From Listeria_A hofi (GTDB lineage Bacteria; Bacillota; Bacilli; Lactobacillales; Listeriaceae): 64,000 bases of DNA. The stretch spans positions 179,640 to 243,639 of the forward strand of contig NZ_CAUYTL010000002.1 of assembly GCF_963575615.1 (NCBI RefSeq), given 5' to 3'. The translations under genes and the position numbers were made by a program. The stretch's first letter is position 1. Each line of letters opens with the position of its first letter. Under the pieces are notes generated by a model. The model was not told where the DNA came from. It saw only the letters and a program-made list of their open reading frames with translations, and made no database searches. This document shows, piece after piece, positions 18,038-27,377 of the stretch.

Positions 18038-18241
18038 AATTCCTCACTTTCATTGCTAGATAAGTTTTTGTGTAGAATCTAGCAAACTAATAGGAACGAA
18101 ATAACGAATCGCCCCTTGACCTTAACTATGGTAACAAAGATTAGCAGTGAAAGCAAATGAGCGATGAGAGCCCATGTTTCAATTCCTTATTTGCGGATAA
18201 AGTTACATAACAAAGTACCGCATATACAAGGAGGAATTACT

Positions 18242-18424
18242 ATGAAAAAAGAGGATGGCTTTTTGGCAGGATTTATTATTGTCGTTGTTTTAATAACATT
18301 TAAGATTTGGATAAAATTCACGTTTGAATTGCAATTAGCATGCCTTGTTCTGCTAGTAGCAGCATCGTGGACGTTGAAATATTTCATTTTTAAAAAATTA
18401 AAATCTAAGAAAAAAGGAGCTTAA
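18242..18424 (+). CDS. Small two-helix membrane protein
   Basis: A 60-residue protein with two hydrophobic segments (about 8-24 and 29-47) and a Lys-rich end (KKLKSKKKGA). I do not recognise a family. AAGGAGGAATTACT directly before the ATG at 18242 strongly supports translation; the frame is open further upstream but without a ribosome binding site. It sits between the divergent transporter gene and convergent ispG, and a strong terminator follows. Confidence 0.7.
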   Translation: MKKEDGFLAGFIIVVVLITFKIWIKFTFELQLACLVLLVAASWTLKYFIFKKLKSKKKGA

Positions 18425-18430
18425 CATAAT

Positions 18431-18470
18431 TAAAAACGTCGATGTGCAAAAATGCGTATCGACGTTTTTA
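18431..18470. terminator. Bidirectional terminator between the small membrane protein and ispG
   Basis: TAAAAACGTCGAT pairs with ATCGACGTTTTTA; A- and T-rich flanks serve both directions. Confidence 0.9.
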
Positions 18471-18473
18471 AGC

Positions 18474-19586
18474 TTATTTTGCAGCTTCTGCTTCCTCTGC
18501 TGCTTTTTTAGCGAAATATTCTTCGGCTAGGATATCGATTTCTTTCTTCAATTCCTCCACCATTGTTTCTTCGGGTACTTTGCGAACAATTTTACCATGA
18601 CGGAAAAGGAGTCCTTCGCCACGAGCACCAGCGATTCCAATATCGGCTTCACGAGCTTCGCCTGGGCCGTTTACAGCACAGCCGAGTACTGCAACTTTAA
18701 TTGGAGCTTTGATGGTGGAGATGTATTCTTCCACTTCATTAGCTATACTGATAAGATCGATTTCGATACGACCGCAAGTTGGACAGGAGATAAGTGTTGC
18801 AGCATTGGATGATAGGCCGAACGACTTTAATACTTCACGGGCAACTTTAATTTCCTCTACAGGATCGGCAGAAAGGGAGACACGAAGCGTATTTCCAATA
18901 CCTTTGCTGAGAATTGCACCAAGTCCGGCGGCGCTTTTGATACCACCAGCAAACTGTGTTCCTGATTCAGTTATTCCTAAATGTAGTGGGTAACTGAATG
19001 CTTTTGATGCTAAATCGTAGGCTTCGATTGCCAAGTTCACATCGGATGCTTTTAGCGACACGATGATATCATGGAAATCGAGGTCTTCTAGAATTTTGAT
19101 ATGATCTAGCGCACTTTCGACCATACCTTCCGCGGTAGGGTAGCCATACTTCTCGATGAATTTCTTCTCCAAGCTACCAGCATTAACCCCGATACGAATC
19201 GGAATTCCTTTTGCCTTAGCCGCGTTTACGACTTTAACAACACGATCGCGACGACCGATGTTACCTGGATTAATACGAATTTTGTCAACACCAGCATCGA
19301 TTGCTTTTAAAGCTAGGCGATAATCGAAATGAATATCGGCTACGAGTGGAATTGAAATCTTTCTTTTTATTTCAGCAAGGGCATCTGCTGCACGCTCATC
19401 AGGGACGGCGACACGAACGATTTGGCACCCAGCTTCTTCTAGACGATGAATTTCAGCAACAGTTGCCTCTACATCGTGCGTTTTTGTTGTGGCCATACTT
19501 TGAATAAATAATTCATTACTTCCGCCTATGGTCAAATTACCAACCTTTACAGGACGGGTATTTGATCTATGTGTTCTTTCTGTCAA
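18474..19586 (-). CDS. ispG: 4-hydroxy-3-methylbut-2-en-1-yl diphosphate synthase (IspG/GcpE)
   Basis: The penultimate MEP-pathway enzyme, a [4Fe-4S] TIM-barrel protein. Cluster cysteines are in LISCPTCGRIEIDL and AVLGCAVNGPGEAREAD. TTG at 19586 has AAGGAGCG 7 bases upstream and gives 370 residues beginning MTERTHRSNT; the open frame beyond it lacks a start signal. The C-terminus is Ala/Glu-rich (KKAAEEAEAAK). Its product feeds ispH at 7149-8144. Confidence 0.96.
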   Translation of the reverse strand: MTERTHRSNTRPVKVGNLTIGGSNELFIQSMATTKTHDVEATVAEIHRLEEAGCQIVRVAVPDERAADALAEIKRKISIPLVADIHFDYRLALKAIDAGVDKIRINPGNIGRRDRVVKVVNAAKAKGIPIRIGVNAGSLEKKFIEKYGYPTAEGMVESALDHIKILEDLDFHDIIVSLKASDVNLAIEAYDLASKAFSYPLHLGITESGTQFAGGIKSAAGLGAILSKGIGNTLRVSLSADPVEEIKVAREVLKSFGLSSNAATLISCPTCGRIEIDLISIANEVEEYISTIKAPIKVAVLGCAVNGPGEAREADIGIAGARGEGLLFRHGKIVRKVPEETMVEELKKEIDILAEEYFAKKAAEEAEAAK

Positions 19587-19721
19587 AGCGATTCGCTCCT
19601 TATAATCCCGATTTGCAGGATTTGTTATTATTAATGCATTACCAATCATACCATTATTCGTGTGAAAAATCATCCATATTGTTTATTAGAATTTAGTGAG
19701 AATAGGGCTGTTACCCAAATG

Positions 19722-19768
19722 AAAACTCCCAAAATCACCTTGGTTCGAGGAGGACTTGGGAGTTTTTA
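19722..19768. terminator. Terminator of the DUF1189 gene
   Basis: AAAACTCCCAA pairs with TTGGGAGTTTT around a loop of about 22 bases. It lies immediately downstream of the minus-strand DUF1189 gene. Confidence 0.8.
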
Positions 19769-19772
19769 CAAC

Positions 19773-20561
19773 TTATTTTATAGGTTGCTTCATGTCTGTC
19801 GGTGGAATTTGCCGAATGACTAAGAAAATAATAAAGAAACTTACTGCCATATTGATAGTCGATAGATATGGAACCGTTATTTGGAGCCAGTACATCACCA
19901 TCGTGAACACTGCTGCAAGCGTCATACTGTACGCTGCAATATTCCAGTTGTTGAAATAACTGATGCCCATACGACCGAAGCCATTCATAATAAATCCGAA
20001 TAGAGCATATAGCGCAACTTTGAAGAATGAAATCAGAATCATCGCAATTAAAATGATGCCAAGTAAAATTGGAATGAAGTATTTTGACAAATCTTCCATG
20101 GATTGATAAAAGCTTACGAGGTCATTTTTGGATTTGATTCCAGCAGTTGCATAACTTACAGATTGTTCTACGCCAGGCGCTTTAATGTAAATTTTGTCCG
20201 CTAAGAAAGCAATCGCGCTGTCAGCAGAACCGATTTGATTGTCGATTTGGTCTGTTGTTAAGCTGTTAGTCGAGTCAAAGTAGAAAAAGACACTGCCTTG
20301 ATCGATAGTTATTGGTTTATCTGCGTCAGAAACGAGTTTTCCATCCTCAACCGTAAAATCAGGAATGTCATTTTTGATCGTATCCGCGCCAACTTTTAAC
20401 GCATCATTGGCAGCATTGGCCGTATGGAAGCCGATTGGTAAAAAAATCAGAATCGAAATAAGAATTATGTACAGAATCGATTTCCATATTTTATCCGCTC
20501 GAAAAGTCGCGATATCCTCAGGAGAGTAGATACTTTTTACAAAACGTTTGAAAATATTCAT
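19773..20561 (-). CDS. DUF1189 membrane protein
   Basis: A 262-residue protein with an N-terminal membrane helix (about 28-48), an extracytoplasmic middle of about 110 residues, and four C-terminal helices (about 155-255). Length, topology and the opening NIFKRFVKSIYSPEDIATFR match DUF1189, conserved in Listeria next to sodA. The function is unknown. GAGGTG precedes the ATG. It ends at a strong terminator and is monocistronic. Confidence 0.82.
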   Translation of the reverse strand: MNIFKRFVKSIYSPEDIATFRADKIWKSILYIILISILIFLPIGFHTANAANDALKVGADTIKNDIPDFTVEDGKLVSDADKPITIDQGSVFFYFDSTNSLTTDQIDNQIGSADSAIAFLADKIYIKAPGVEQSVSYATAGIKSKNDLVSFYQSMEDLSKYFIPILLGIILIAMILISFFKVALYALFGFIMNGFGRMGISYFNNWNIAAYSMTLAAVFTMVMYWLQITVPYLSTINMAVSFFIIFLVIRQIPPTDMKQPIK

Positions 20562-20896
20562 TTGTTGTGATGCACCTCATTCTTGGTTTATTTATATAAT
20601 AGTAGGAATGTAAATCTCAGTTGGGAATAGCTTTCTTTATAATAGCTTGAAACTGGAAGGATTGCAAGGATAGGTAGAGTGGCTTAAAGTGCTGCGCATG
20701 GACTTTAGACAGTGGTAACTTCTGTGTTGCATATGGCGTACCTTAATTTTAAAAGAAATAAAATACGAAATTGTAAACTAGTGAAATTATCACTGTTGGT
20801 GCAAGTTAGAAGTGTTTTTCATCCTATCCTCTCGTTCCTATATAAGGCTAAGACAAGCGCTATGAATAAAATCATGGAGTTCTAATGTTGCAACAA
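20562..20896. other. Intergenic stretch without a recognisable gene
   Basis: About 335 bases between the start of the DUF1189 gene and the next terminator. I find no frame with a ribosome binding site and no clear RNA. The part next to 20562 should hold the DUF1189 promoter; the rest may be decayed sequence. Confidence 0.4.
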
Positions 20897-20958
20897 TAAA
20901 AAGATGGAAGCTGAAACGATGAATTTTAATCAACATATGTTTCAGCTTCCATCTTTTT
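20897..20958. terminator. Strong terminator after the secreted 167-residue protein
   Basis: AAAAAGATGGAAGCTGAAAC and its exact complement form a 20-bp perfect stem with about 20 bases of loop. The minus-strand gene's stop touches it. Confidence 0.88.
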
Positions 20959-21460
20959 ATTTAATTCGCCACATAATAATTCCAGAACCAAATGCTTTTC
21001 CAACGGGGGCACCACCATAGTATGCAGTACCTGTTAATCGAGCTTGAAAAGTATTTCTCAGCAACGGCTGTGATATATGACCAGCAAACTTTTTAACAGG
21101 AATGTTACCGTGTAATAATCCCGAGCTTGTGTTGGTTATGCGTATTGTTCCCTTAAATGAATTTGCAGATACATACATAATTGTCCGCCAATTAATGTAG
21201 TTAGGCTTAAACGTAACCCAAAGTTTTAATTGTCCGACTAATTTAGGGCTACGTGCTGCTCTTTCGGGGCTTTGTAAATTTGGTTCCGCCATTATATTCA
21301 TAGTGGCTATAGATTGCCCCAAATTTACCCCTTCAAACGCTGCGGCGGCTTCTTCTGGTGTGATTTCTGCATATGTATCACTAGGTGATACAAGGAATAA
21401 AGCTCCGGTGATTAAGAATAAACCTACTAAGTATTGAGACATTTTCCTTGTTCTGTTCAT
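20957..21460 (-). CDS. Secreted protein of unknown function
   Basis: A 167-residue protein with a clear signal peptide: basic MNRTRKMSQ, a hydrophobic core and a likely cut after DTYA. The mature part (TPEEAAAAFEGV..., then a beta-rich C-terminal half with many Thr, Asn and Ser) is unfamiliar to me. GAGGAC precedes the ATG at 21460; an upstream in-frame start at 21493 lacks spacing. It lies in a non-core gap between the DUF1189 gene and sodA and has a very strong terminator of its own. Confidence 0.65.
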   Translation of the reverse strand: MNRTRKMSQYLVGLFLITGALFLVSPSDTYAEITPEEAAAAFEGVNLGQSIATMNIMAEPNLQSPERAARSPKLVGQLKLWVTFKPNYINWRTIMYVSANSFKGTIRITNTSSGLLHGNIPVKKFAGHISQPLLRNTFQARLTGTAYYGGAPVGKAFGSGIIMWRIK

Positions 21461-21551
21461 TTTGTGTCCTCTTTTCTTTGTTGTTTTATTCACATTGATG
21501 GTATCATTAGTTTATGGTAAAATCAAATGATTAAAAAAGGAGATGCGTATA

Positions 21552-21968
21552 ATGTTCGATGGAACCATTCAAACAGGAGTCATCATGTTAAAGGATAAGT
21601 ATAAACTTAACGAGAAGTCCATTTCCAAATTACTAGGCTTGGATCCAAACACTTTGGATGAAGATTATATGTCTAACTACACGGACCAAACGAATCATGC
21701 AGAATATGTATTACCTTTTTTGGTAGGGTCACTTGATGCAACGAGTGATGATGATAAGTTAGCAGGGGTTATAGAGGGATTAATATATTATTTCGATTTG
21801 AGCATTGAAACGCTCGCAATATATGCAGGAATAACTCCAACTGAAATGAAAGCTTTTACTGATGACCCTAACTCCTTGTCTATAGAGAAGAAATACCATA
21901 TGGGAATGCGAATGATGTTGCTTCATTTCGTATTAAAAGAATCCTACCGAGTAGCAATTGATAACTAG
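21552..21968 (+). CDS. Unknown protein with two helix-turn-helix-like segments
   Basis: A 138-residue acidic protein. Two stretches look like helix-turn-helix elements: NEKSISKLLGLDPNTL (about 21-36) and SIETLAIYAGITPTEM (about 80-95). The ATG at 21552 is 9 bases after AAAGGAG; the ATG at 21543 touches it. It is divergent from the secreted protein gene and precedes sodA. It could be a regulator or a phage-type DNA-binding protein; I cannot assign a family. Confidence 0.6.
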   Translation: MFDGTIQTGVIMLKDKYKLNEKSISKLLGLDPNTLDEDYMSNYTDQTNHAEYVLPFLVGSLDATSDDDKLAGVIEGLIYYFDLSIETLAIYAGITPTEMKAFTDDPNSLSIEKKYHMGMRMMLLHFVLKESYRVAIDN

Positions 21969-22134
21969 GGATAAAATCATGATAAGCATCAGGCTCAGCT
22001 TTTCAGTTAAGCATTAAAATTGCAACGGTCGCCTCGTAGTGATAACCTTGTAGTTGTAGGGAAAAGTGGACTAAGTATCTCATTTGGAAGTGCTTGCTTT
22101 TTCGAATAAAGATAATCAAGGAGGAGTTTTTATT

Positions 22135-22743
22135 ATGACATATGAATTACCTAAATTAGCTTACACATACGATGCTTTGGAGCCGAATTTTGATAAAGAA
22201 ACAATGGAGATTCACTATTCAAAACATCATCAAACGTACGTAACGAAACTAAATGATGCATTAAAAGGACATGACGATTTAGCTGCTAAATCTATCGAGG
22301 ACTTGGTTGCTGATTTAAATAGTGTTCCTGAAAACATTCGTACTGCTGTTCGTAATAATGGTGGCGGACATGCCAACCATAAATTCTTCTGGACAATCCT
22401 TAGCCCTCAAGGTGGCGGCGAGCCCTCTGGTGCTTTAGCAGACGCAATCAATGCTACATTCGGAAGTTTCGAGGAATTCAAAACGAAATTCGCTGATTCA
22501 GGCGTTGCACGTTTCGGTTCTGGTTGGGCGTGGTTAGTAGTGAAAGATGGCAAATTGTCTATCATTTCTACTCCAAACCAAGATTCACCGTTAACAGATG
22601 GCTACACACCAGTTATCGGTCTTGATGTTTGGGAGCACGCTTACTATTTGAAATTCCAAAATGTTCGTCCAGAATATATCAAAACTTTCTGGAACGTAGT
22701 CGATTGGAATAAAGCTGGCGAAAATTTTGACGCAGCTAAATAA
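22135..22743 (+). CDS. sodA: Superoxide dismutase (Mn/Fe family)
   Basis: A 202-residue cytosolic enzyme converting superoxide to peroxide and oxygen. Metal ligands are visible: H27 in IHYSKHH, a second His in GGGHANHKFFW, and Asp and His in the signature DVWEHAYYL. AAGGAGGAG precedes the ATG; the frame extends 17 codons upstream but without a start signal. A terminator follows. Confidence 0.97.
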   Translation: MTYELPKLAYTYDALEPNFDKETMEIHYSKHHQTYVTKLNDALKGHDDLAAKSIEDLVADLNSVPENIRTAVRNNGGGHANHKFFWTILSPQGGGEPSGALADAINATFGSFEEFKTKFADSGVARFGSGWAWLVVKDGKLSIISTPNQDSPLTDGYTPVIGLDVWEHAYYLKFQNVRPEYIKTFWNVVDWNKAGENFDAAK

Positions 22744-22755
22744 TTAAAAATGAGA

Positions 22756-22790
22756 GCCGTGTGCGTGAAAATGCATGCGGTTTTTTTGTG
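22756..22790 (+). terminator. Terminator after sodA
   Basis: CCGTGTGC pairs with GCATGCGG (two wobble pairs), followed by seven T. Confidence 0.75.
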
Positions 22791-22927
22791 TAATCAGAGC
22801 GTATGAAGACTTTAAAGAGGCCTTTAACTTTTCTTAATGATTTTCTAATCAAACTCTAGTGGTAATCTCGCCAAAATTCAGCTACAATAGAGTTAGATGA
22901 GTGCTGAAAAAGGAAGGATTGTGACAA

Positions 22928-25090
22928 GTGAAAAATAGATTTATTAAAAAGACTGACAAACCGAAGAAGAAAAGGCAAGTAATTCCGCTACGCTTGAACA
23001 TCCTATTTTTCGTTATTTTTATATTATTCTCAGCTCTGATTTTGCGCCTTGGTGTGGTTCAAATTGTTCAAGGAGAAACGTATAAGCGACAATTGGAAGA
23101 AACGGATGACGTTAGTGTGACGAAGAACGTGCCACGTGGTGTTATTTATGACCGGAACTATAACTTATTAGTAGGTAATTCAGCAGTAAAATCAATCACA
23201 TATGCACGTAGTCAGAAAACACAGGCAACAGAGATGATTGCGGTTGCGAAGAAATTGGATAAATTAGTCGCGATTACGCCGGAGAAGTTGACCGAGCGTG
23301 ATTTGCAAGATTATTGGATTTTGATACATGAGAAAGAATCACTAGCGCGACTTAGCAAAGCCGATCGTAATTTAGATGGTGGGAAAGTGTATAAAAAGCA
23401 GATTGCAGGCGTGACGCAAGCTGATTTGGATAGTTTGACCGAAGATGATAAACGTATCGCAACAATTTACAAGAAGATGACAGCCGGCTATGCGCTATCT
23501 CAAGTAGCGATTAAGAGTAAAGGCGTGACAGATGAGGAAATCGCGAGGGTAAGCGAGAATTTGGAAAGTTTGCCTGGTGTAGATACGACGACAGACTGGA
23601 ATCGTTTTTATACGTATGATGAAACATTGCGTTCGATATTAGGTAGCGTGTCGACGGAGAAACAAGGTATTCCGAGTGATAAAGTGGATTATTACTTAGC
23701 ACAAGGCTATAGCCGAAATGACCGCGTTGGTCGGAGTTATTTAGAAGCGCAGTACGAATCTGTGTTAGCAGGTCAGAAATCAAAGTCTAATAGTGTTCTG
23801 GATAGTAATGGGAATATCATTGAGACGGTTGAGAAGTATGAAGGCTCCAAAGGTAAGGATTTGGTCTTGTCTGTGGATGTTGAGTTCCAGAAGAAGATTG
23901 AGGAGATATTGAAGAAGAATATGAGGATTGGTAAAGCTGCGGGAAGTTCCGATTTGTTTGACCGAGCGTTTGCGGTAGCGATGGATCCTTATACCGGACA
24001 AGTCCTAGCATTAGCTGGACAACTGATTAATGATAAGGGTGAGTATGAAGATTATTCGCTTGGCAACTTTACCTCAGCTTACAATATGGGTTCTGCTGTA
24101 AAAGGTGCGACCGTATTAGGTGGAATAATGGATGGGGCTATCTCTGAGAATACAGTTTTTGTAGATCAACCTATTAAATTTAAAGGTACCGACAAGAAGA
24201 GCTCTTGGTTTAACCGTAATGGGGAACGCTCATTATCGCTTGACCCAGTCGGAGCTTTAGAGATTTCATCCAACTCTTATATGTATCAAACATCGATGAA
24301 AATGGCAGGAGCAAAATATGTATATAATGGACCATTACGTGCCTCGGCAGAAACTTTCGACAAAATGAGATACTATTATAATCAGTTTGGTTTAGGTGTT
24401 AAAACTGGTATTGACCTTCCAGGGGAGCAAATTGGTTTTAAAGGAGATGATAAGACAATGGGTAAAATTCTCGATTTTTCCATTGGTCAGTATGATTCCT
24501 ACACTCCTTTACAATTAGCGCAGTATGGAGCAACAATTGCAAATGGTGGTTCTAGAGTTGAGCCGACAATGCTAAAAGAAATCCGTGATCCAAGTACTAA
24601 TGGAGATACTGTTGGGAAGGTAGCAACAGAAATTGAACCCAAAATTTTAAATCAAATCGGTGCCCCTGATTCAGCGATTAAAGAGGTGCAAAAGGGGTTT
24701 TATGAAGTTACTCATGGCGGAAATGGTACAGGTAATAAATATTTTAAAGATGTTCCCGTTGAAGTTGCGGGTAAAACAGGTACAGCACAAGCATTTTATG
24801 ATGGACCTAAAAAAGATAATGCAATGGCAAAAGTATGGAATACAACATTTGTTGGGTATGCTCCAGTTGAGAAGCCAGAAATATCTATTGCAGTTGTAGT
24901 TCCTTGGGGATATAGGGATAACGGAAGTACAGACCCTAAGGTTAATATGAAAATTTCTGAGGAAATATTTGAAGCTTACTATGATTTGAAAAAAGCAAGA
25001 GCAGAAGCTGGTAAAGATTCATCAAAAGTGGATCAGCCAATTAATAATAAGACTGCAGCAGCTGCAGCCCAATCTAAATTAAATGATTAA
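22928..25090 (+). CDS. Class B penicillin-binding protein (transpeptidase; PBP B3-like)
   Basis: A bitopic peptidoglycan transpeptidase of 720 residues, corresponding by position to L. monocytogenes lmo1438 (PBP B3). A basic cytoplasmic tail precedes one membrane helix (about 27-47); the dimerisation domain follows with PRGVIYDRN; the transpeptidase motifs are S389-A-V-K392, S447-S-N449 and K616-T-G. The start is GTG with AAGGAAGG upstream. It ends in an Ala/Ser-rich tail. It is followed not by asd, as expected, but by a 4.8 kb accessory insert. Confidence 0.92.
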   Translation: MKNRFIKKTDKPKKKRQVIPLRLNILFFVIFILFSALILRLGVVQIVQGETYKRQLEETDDVSVTKNVPRGVIYDRNYNLLVGNSAVKSITYARSQKTQATEMIAVAKKLDKLVAITPEKLTERDLQDYWILIHEKESLARLSKADRNLDGGKVYKKQIAGVTQADLDSLTEDDKRIATIYKKMTAGYALSQVAIKSKGVTDEEIARVSENLESLPGVDTTTDWNRFYTYDETLRSILGSVSTEKQGIPSDKVDYYLAQGYSRNDRVGRSYLEAQYESVLAGQKSKSNSVLDSNGNIIETVEKYEGSKGKDLVLSVDVEFQKKIEEILKKNMRIGKAAGSSDLFDRAFAVAMDPYTGQVLALAGQLINDKGEYEDYSLGNFTSAYNMGSAVKGATVLGGIMDGAISENTVFVDQPIKFKGTDKKSSWFNRNGERSLSLDPVGALEISSNSYMYQTSMKMAGAKYVYNGPLRASAETFDKMRYYYNQFGLGVKTGIDLPGEQIGFKGDDKTMGKILDFSIGQYDSYTPLQLAQYGATIANGGSRVEPTMLKEIRDPSTNGDTVGKVATEIEPKILNQIGAPDSAIKEVQKGFYEVTHGGNGTGNKYFKDVPVEVAGKTGTAQAFYDGPKKDNAMAKVWNTTFVGYAPVEKPEISIAVVVPWGYRDNGSTDPKVNMKISEEIFEAYYDLKKARAEAGKDSSKVDQPINNKTAAAAAQSKLND

Positions 25091-25151
25091 GTAAGAGTAG
25101 TTATTTGCTAAAATTAGTAAATATTATAATAAAAGTCTTTATGACAAACAC

Positions 25152-25199
25152 AAAAATACAGATCAAAAATCTGAAATAGGATTTTTGATCTGTATTTTT
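25152..25199. terminator. Bidirectional terminator between PBP and secreted protein genes
   Basis: AAAAATACAGATCAAAAATC and its exact complement form a perfect 20-bp stem with a 7-base loop. Confidence 0.92.
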
Positions 25200-25218
25200 A
25201 GATAAAGAACTTTATGGA

Positions 25219-25611
25219 CTATCTCTGCACATTTAAATAATGTGTTAGTTCTGCATGAAATGCAAGGTACGACCAGTCTGAATTTACATGAACATCATAT
25301 TGTCCAGCTTTAAGCCCTTTTAATGAAAATGAGACTTTGTAAGTACCAGCTTTATACACATCTATACGTTTGTAAAATTTAGGATCTCCTTTTTTGTATA
25401 ATTCAACTACAACAGCATCAAACGGGTTTTTACCAATAACATCGATAGTTGTTGCAGTTTTTGAGTAGTTATTAGCATCGGTGTGAAAAGCAATTTTTGA
25501 AGCTCCTTTTGACGCCATTGCAAAAGCCTCAGTTGATGAAACCCCTAATACTCCCGCAAATACCAAACCTACAATCAATAAAAATGGTAAAATTCTTTTT
25601 CTAAAATTCAT
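25219..25611 (-). CDS. Small secreted protein of unknown function
   Basis: A 130-residue protein with a signal peptide (MNFRKR, hydrophobic core to about 22, cut near AFAMA). The mature part of about 100 residues is predicted beta-rich, with an YKAGTYKVSFSLKGLKAGQYDVHV segment that reads like an Ig-like or jelly-roll fold. It resembles small exported Listeria proteins in size but I know no function. GGGAGAG precedes the ATG at 25611. It is the first gene of the accessory insert between the PBP and asd. Confidence 0.65.
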   Translation of the reverse strand: MNFRKRILPFLLIVGLVFAGVLGVSSTEAFAMASKGASKIAFHTDANNYSKTATTIDVIGKNPFDAVVVELYKKGDPKFYKRIDVYKAGTYKVSFSLKGLKAGQYDVHVNSDWSYLAFHAELTHYLNVQR

Positions 25612-25863
25612 TACATTCTCTCCCATCATTCTTTTTTTGAACTACTCCCTAATCAACAATATGTATATAGCAAATAGAACTATACTTATCATACTGTTAA
25701 TTGGTGGAATATACAACTTTAATCTATGTTAAACCTATACTATTTCCAAGGATAATATGGGTGAATTTGTTATAATCGCATAAATGAAATAGCTGTATTC
25801 TCAATTTTGATATAAAGTAACTGTACTTGGCTAATTTGCTATTTAAAAATTTTTTTCATAAAC

Positions 25864-26259
25864 TTAATTCCACTCACCCAATTCGCTCGCTACCATCTGA
25901 ATAATTCGATTTTGCATGTTGTATGCAGTGCGGCGACTCACGTGGATTTTTTGTGCAATGCCTTCCATTGTTGCGTTAGAGTTTGTGCGCCAATATCGTA
26001 GCTTGATGAATTCTTGATAGGGTTCGCCTAGTGAGTTCAGGTTACGGATGACGGTCTCGATAGATTGAACTATGGTTGAAAGCCTCTCGATTCTGATATC
26101 CAGATGAAATGCATTGTAGGGTGGGGATTGCGGATTTTTTTCGCATTTTAAATATTGTGTTAATTCCTTGATTCGTTCTATCATTCGAGGATAATTCATA
26201 ATTTCATGCTCGATATAACGATAGATTTCTTTCGGCATGGTTTTGGTTGCTGTTGTCAT
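25864..26259 (-). CDS. RinA/DUF722-like phage-type transcriptional activator, orphan
   Basis: A 131-residue protein with an N-terminal helical part and a C-terminal helix-turn-helix (FIKLRYWRTNSNATMEGIA then VSRRTAYNMQNRII), the pattern of RinA-like late regulators of Gram-positive phages. GGAGGTC precedes the ATG at 26259. No integrase, capsid, terminase or lysis gene lies nearby, so it is either a phage relic or a domesticated regulator of the neighbouring accessory genes. Confidence 0.6.
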   Translation of the reverse strand: MTTATKTMPKEIYRYIEHEIMNYPRMIERIKELTQYLKCEKNPQSPPYNAFHLDIRIERLSTIVQSIETVIRNLNSLGEPYQEFIKLRYWRTNSNATMEGIAQKIHVSRRTAYNMQNRIIQMVASELGEWN

Positions 26260-26360
26260 AATATGACCTCCATTCATCTTTAATATAGGTTTATTATACA
26301 GTGGATTTTAAGTCTGAACCTGTCTGAAATCGCCCATCTTTATTTTTATTTGAGCCAACA

Positions 26361-26408
26361 AAAAAGCATCGATAAACGCTATTATATCAACGTTTATCGA
26401 TGCTTTTA
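26361..26408. terminator. Terminator after the paralogous membrane-protein pair
   Basis: AAAGCATCGATAAACG pairs with CGTTTATCGATGCTTT (16 bp), flanked by A and T runs. It is just downstream of the minus-strand gene ending at 26410. Confidence 0.9.
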
Positions 26409-26409
26409 T

Positions 26410-26856
26410 TTAGAAATCAATGATGGCATTTTGTAATTCTTTGAGATATCGTTTTTTTAGGATGGTCTCGATGACTTGGACAATTCGGTCGTATTTTCGT
26501 CTGCGGTGAGTTAGTATTGAATGAGTTAGGAGTGGTACCTGCACAATAAGCAAAATACGCTCTATCAATATTCCTAACAATAAGCCAAATGCAATCGCGA
26601 TAATTTTAGTGTTGCCTTGGTATGAATAAACAAAGTACACAAGTAGACCGCCCAAGAAAGAATAGATGACGATAAACCGAAGCATGAAAAAAAGGCTGAT
26701 TGACATATTTCCAGAAAGGTAGGCTTTTAAACGCTCTAAATCATTTAATGATAATTTGTCTAAGGTTTCATTTAGCGTAGCTTCATCATCAGCAACATCT
26801 ACTGTAGTAGAAAGTAGTTGAGCAAATTCTTTACGGTTTGAATTTGATATTTTCAA
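26410..26856 (-). CDS. Two-helix membrane protein, paralogue of the adjacent gene; possible immunity protein
   Basis: A 148-residue protein: about 55 cytoplasmic-looking residues, two central membrane helices (about 57-77 and 84-108), then a charged tail with RRRKYDRIVQVIETILKKRYLKELQNAI. The neighbour ending at 26869 has the same layout and shares the phrases L..L...DLERLKAYLSG and KYDRI....ILKKRY.EL.N. The start is TTG with AGGAGG upstream. Only 12 bases separate the genes, so they form an operon. No known family comes to mind; an immunity role is inferred from context. Confidence 0.6.
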   Translation of the reverse strand: MKISNSNRKEFAQLLSTTVDVADDEATLNETLDKLSLNDLERLKAYLSGNMSISLFFMLRFIVIYSFLGGLLVYFVYSYQGNTKIIAIAFGLLLGILIERILLIVQVPLLTHSILTHRRRKYDRIVQVIETILKKRYLKELQNAIIDF

Positions 26857-26868
26857 GGGATGTTCCTC

Positions 26869-27357
26869 CTATAAACTATCTTTTAGGGGTTCAATGTCTT
26901 CCGATGGAGAAAATTTTTCTAGTGTGTTCTTTAACTCATCTTCATAGCGCTTGTTTAAAATAATATCCGTGATTGCGATAATGCGATCATATTTAGTTCT
27001 ATTAAATGCAAGAGATATGTGTTTATGGATTGGTTTTCTAGCAAGGAGCAAACGAAGAAACTCTAAAGCACAGGTAACAGAAAATAGTGCCCAAAAAAAG
27101 AAAACAATTAAATTAGACTGATAGGTACTGAAAAGGAAAATTAGCATTCCAGAAAGAAATGAACCAATTATTATTTCTCGTTGTCTGATTGCTACAACGC
27201 GTGTGGCAGAACCCGAAAAATATGTTTTTACTTTTTCTAGCTCTTCAAGAGGAAGCCTATTTAGAGCATAGCAAAGTGACTCGATATTATCGGCTTGCTC
27301 AATTAACCCTGTTACAAGATTTGCAAAATTTTCAAGTTCTATCTTTGGTATTTTCAA
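26869..27357 (-). CDS. Two-helix membrane protein, paralogue of the adjacent gene; possible immunity protein
   Basis: A 162-residue protein with the same architecture as its downstream neighbour: N-terminal ENFANLVTGLIEQ, then LPLEELEKVKTYFSG, two membrane helices (about 60-105) and a basic tail with RTKYDRIIAITDIILNKRYEDELKN. The start is TTG 7 bases after AGGAGG; the frame extends 13 codons upstream without support. It follows the DUF1906 protein gene on the same strand after a hairpin. The tandem duplication of a gene next to a putative cell-wall effector is what suggests immunity. Confidence 0.6.
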   Translation of the reverse strand: MKIPKIELENFANLVTGLIEQADNIESLCYALNRLPLEELEKVKTYFSGSATRVVAIRQREIIIGSFLSGMLIFLFSTYQSNLIVFFFWALFSVTCALEFLRLLLARKPIHKHISLAFNRTKYDRIIAITDIILNKRYEDELKNTLEKFSPSEDIEPLKDSL

Positions 27358-27377
27358 TGGTGAACCTCCTTGTATAA

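Noticed and set aside
18038..18163. Sigma-B promoter upstream of the BCCT gene
   Set aside because: GTTA and GGGCGA occur on the minus strand but match the GTTT and GGGTAT elements too poorly.
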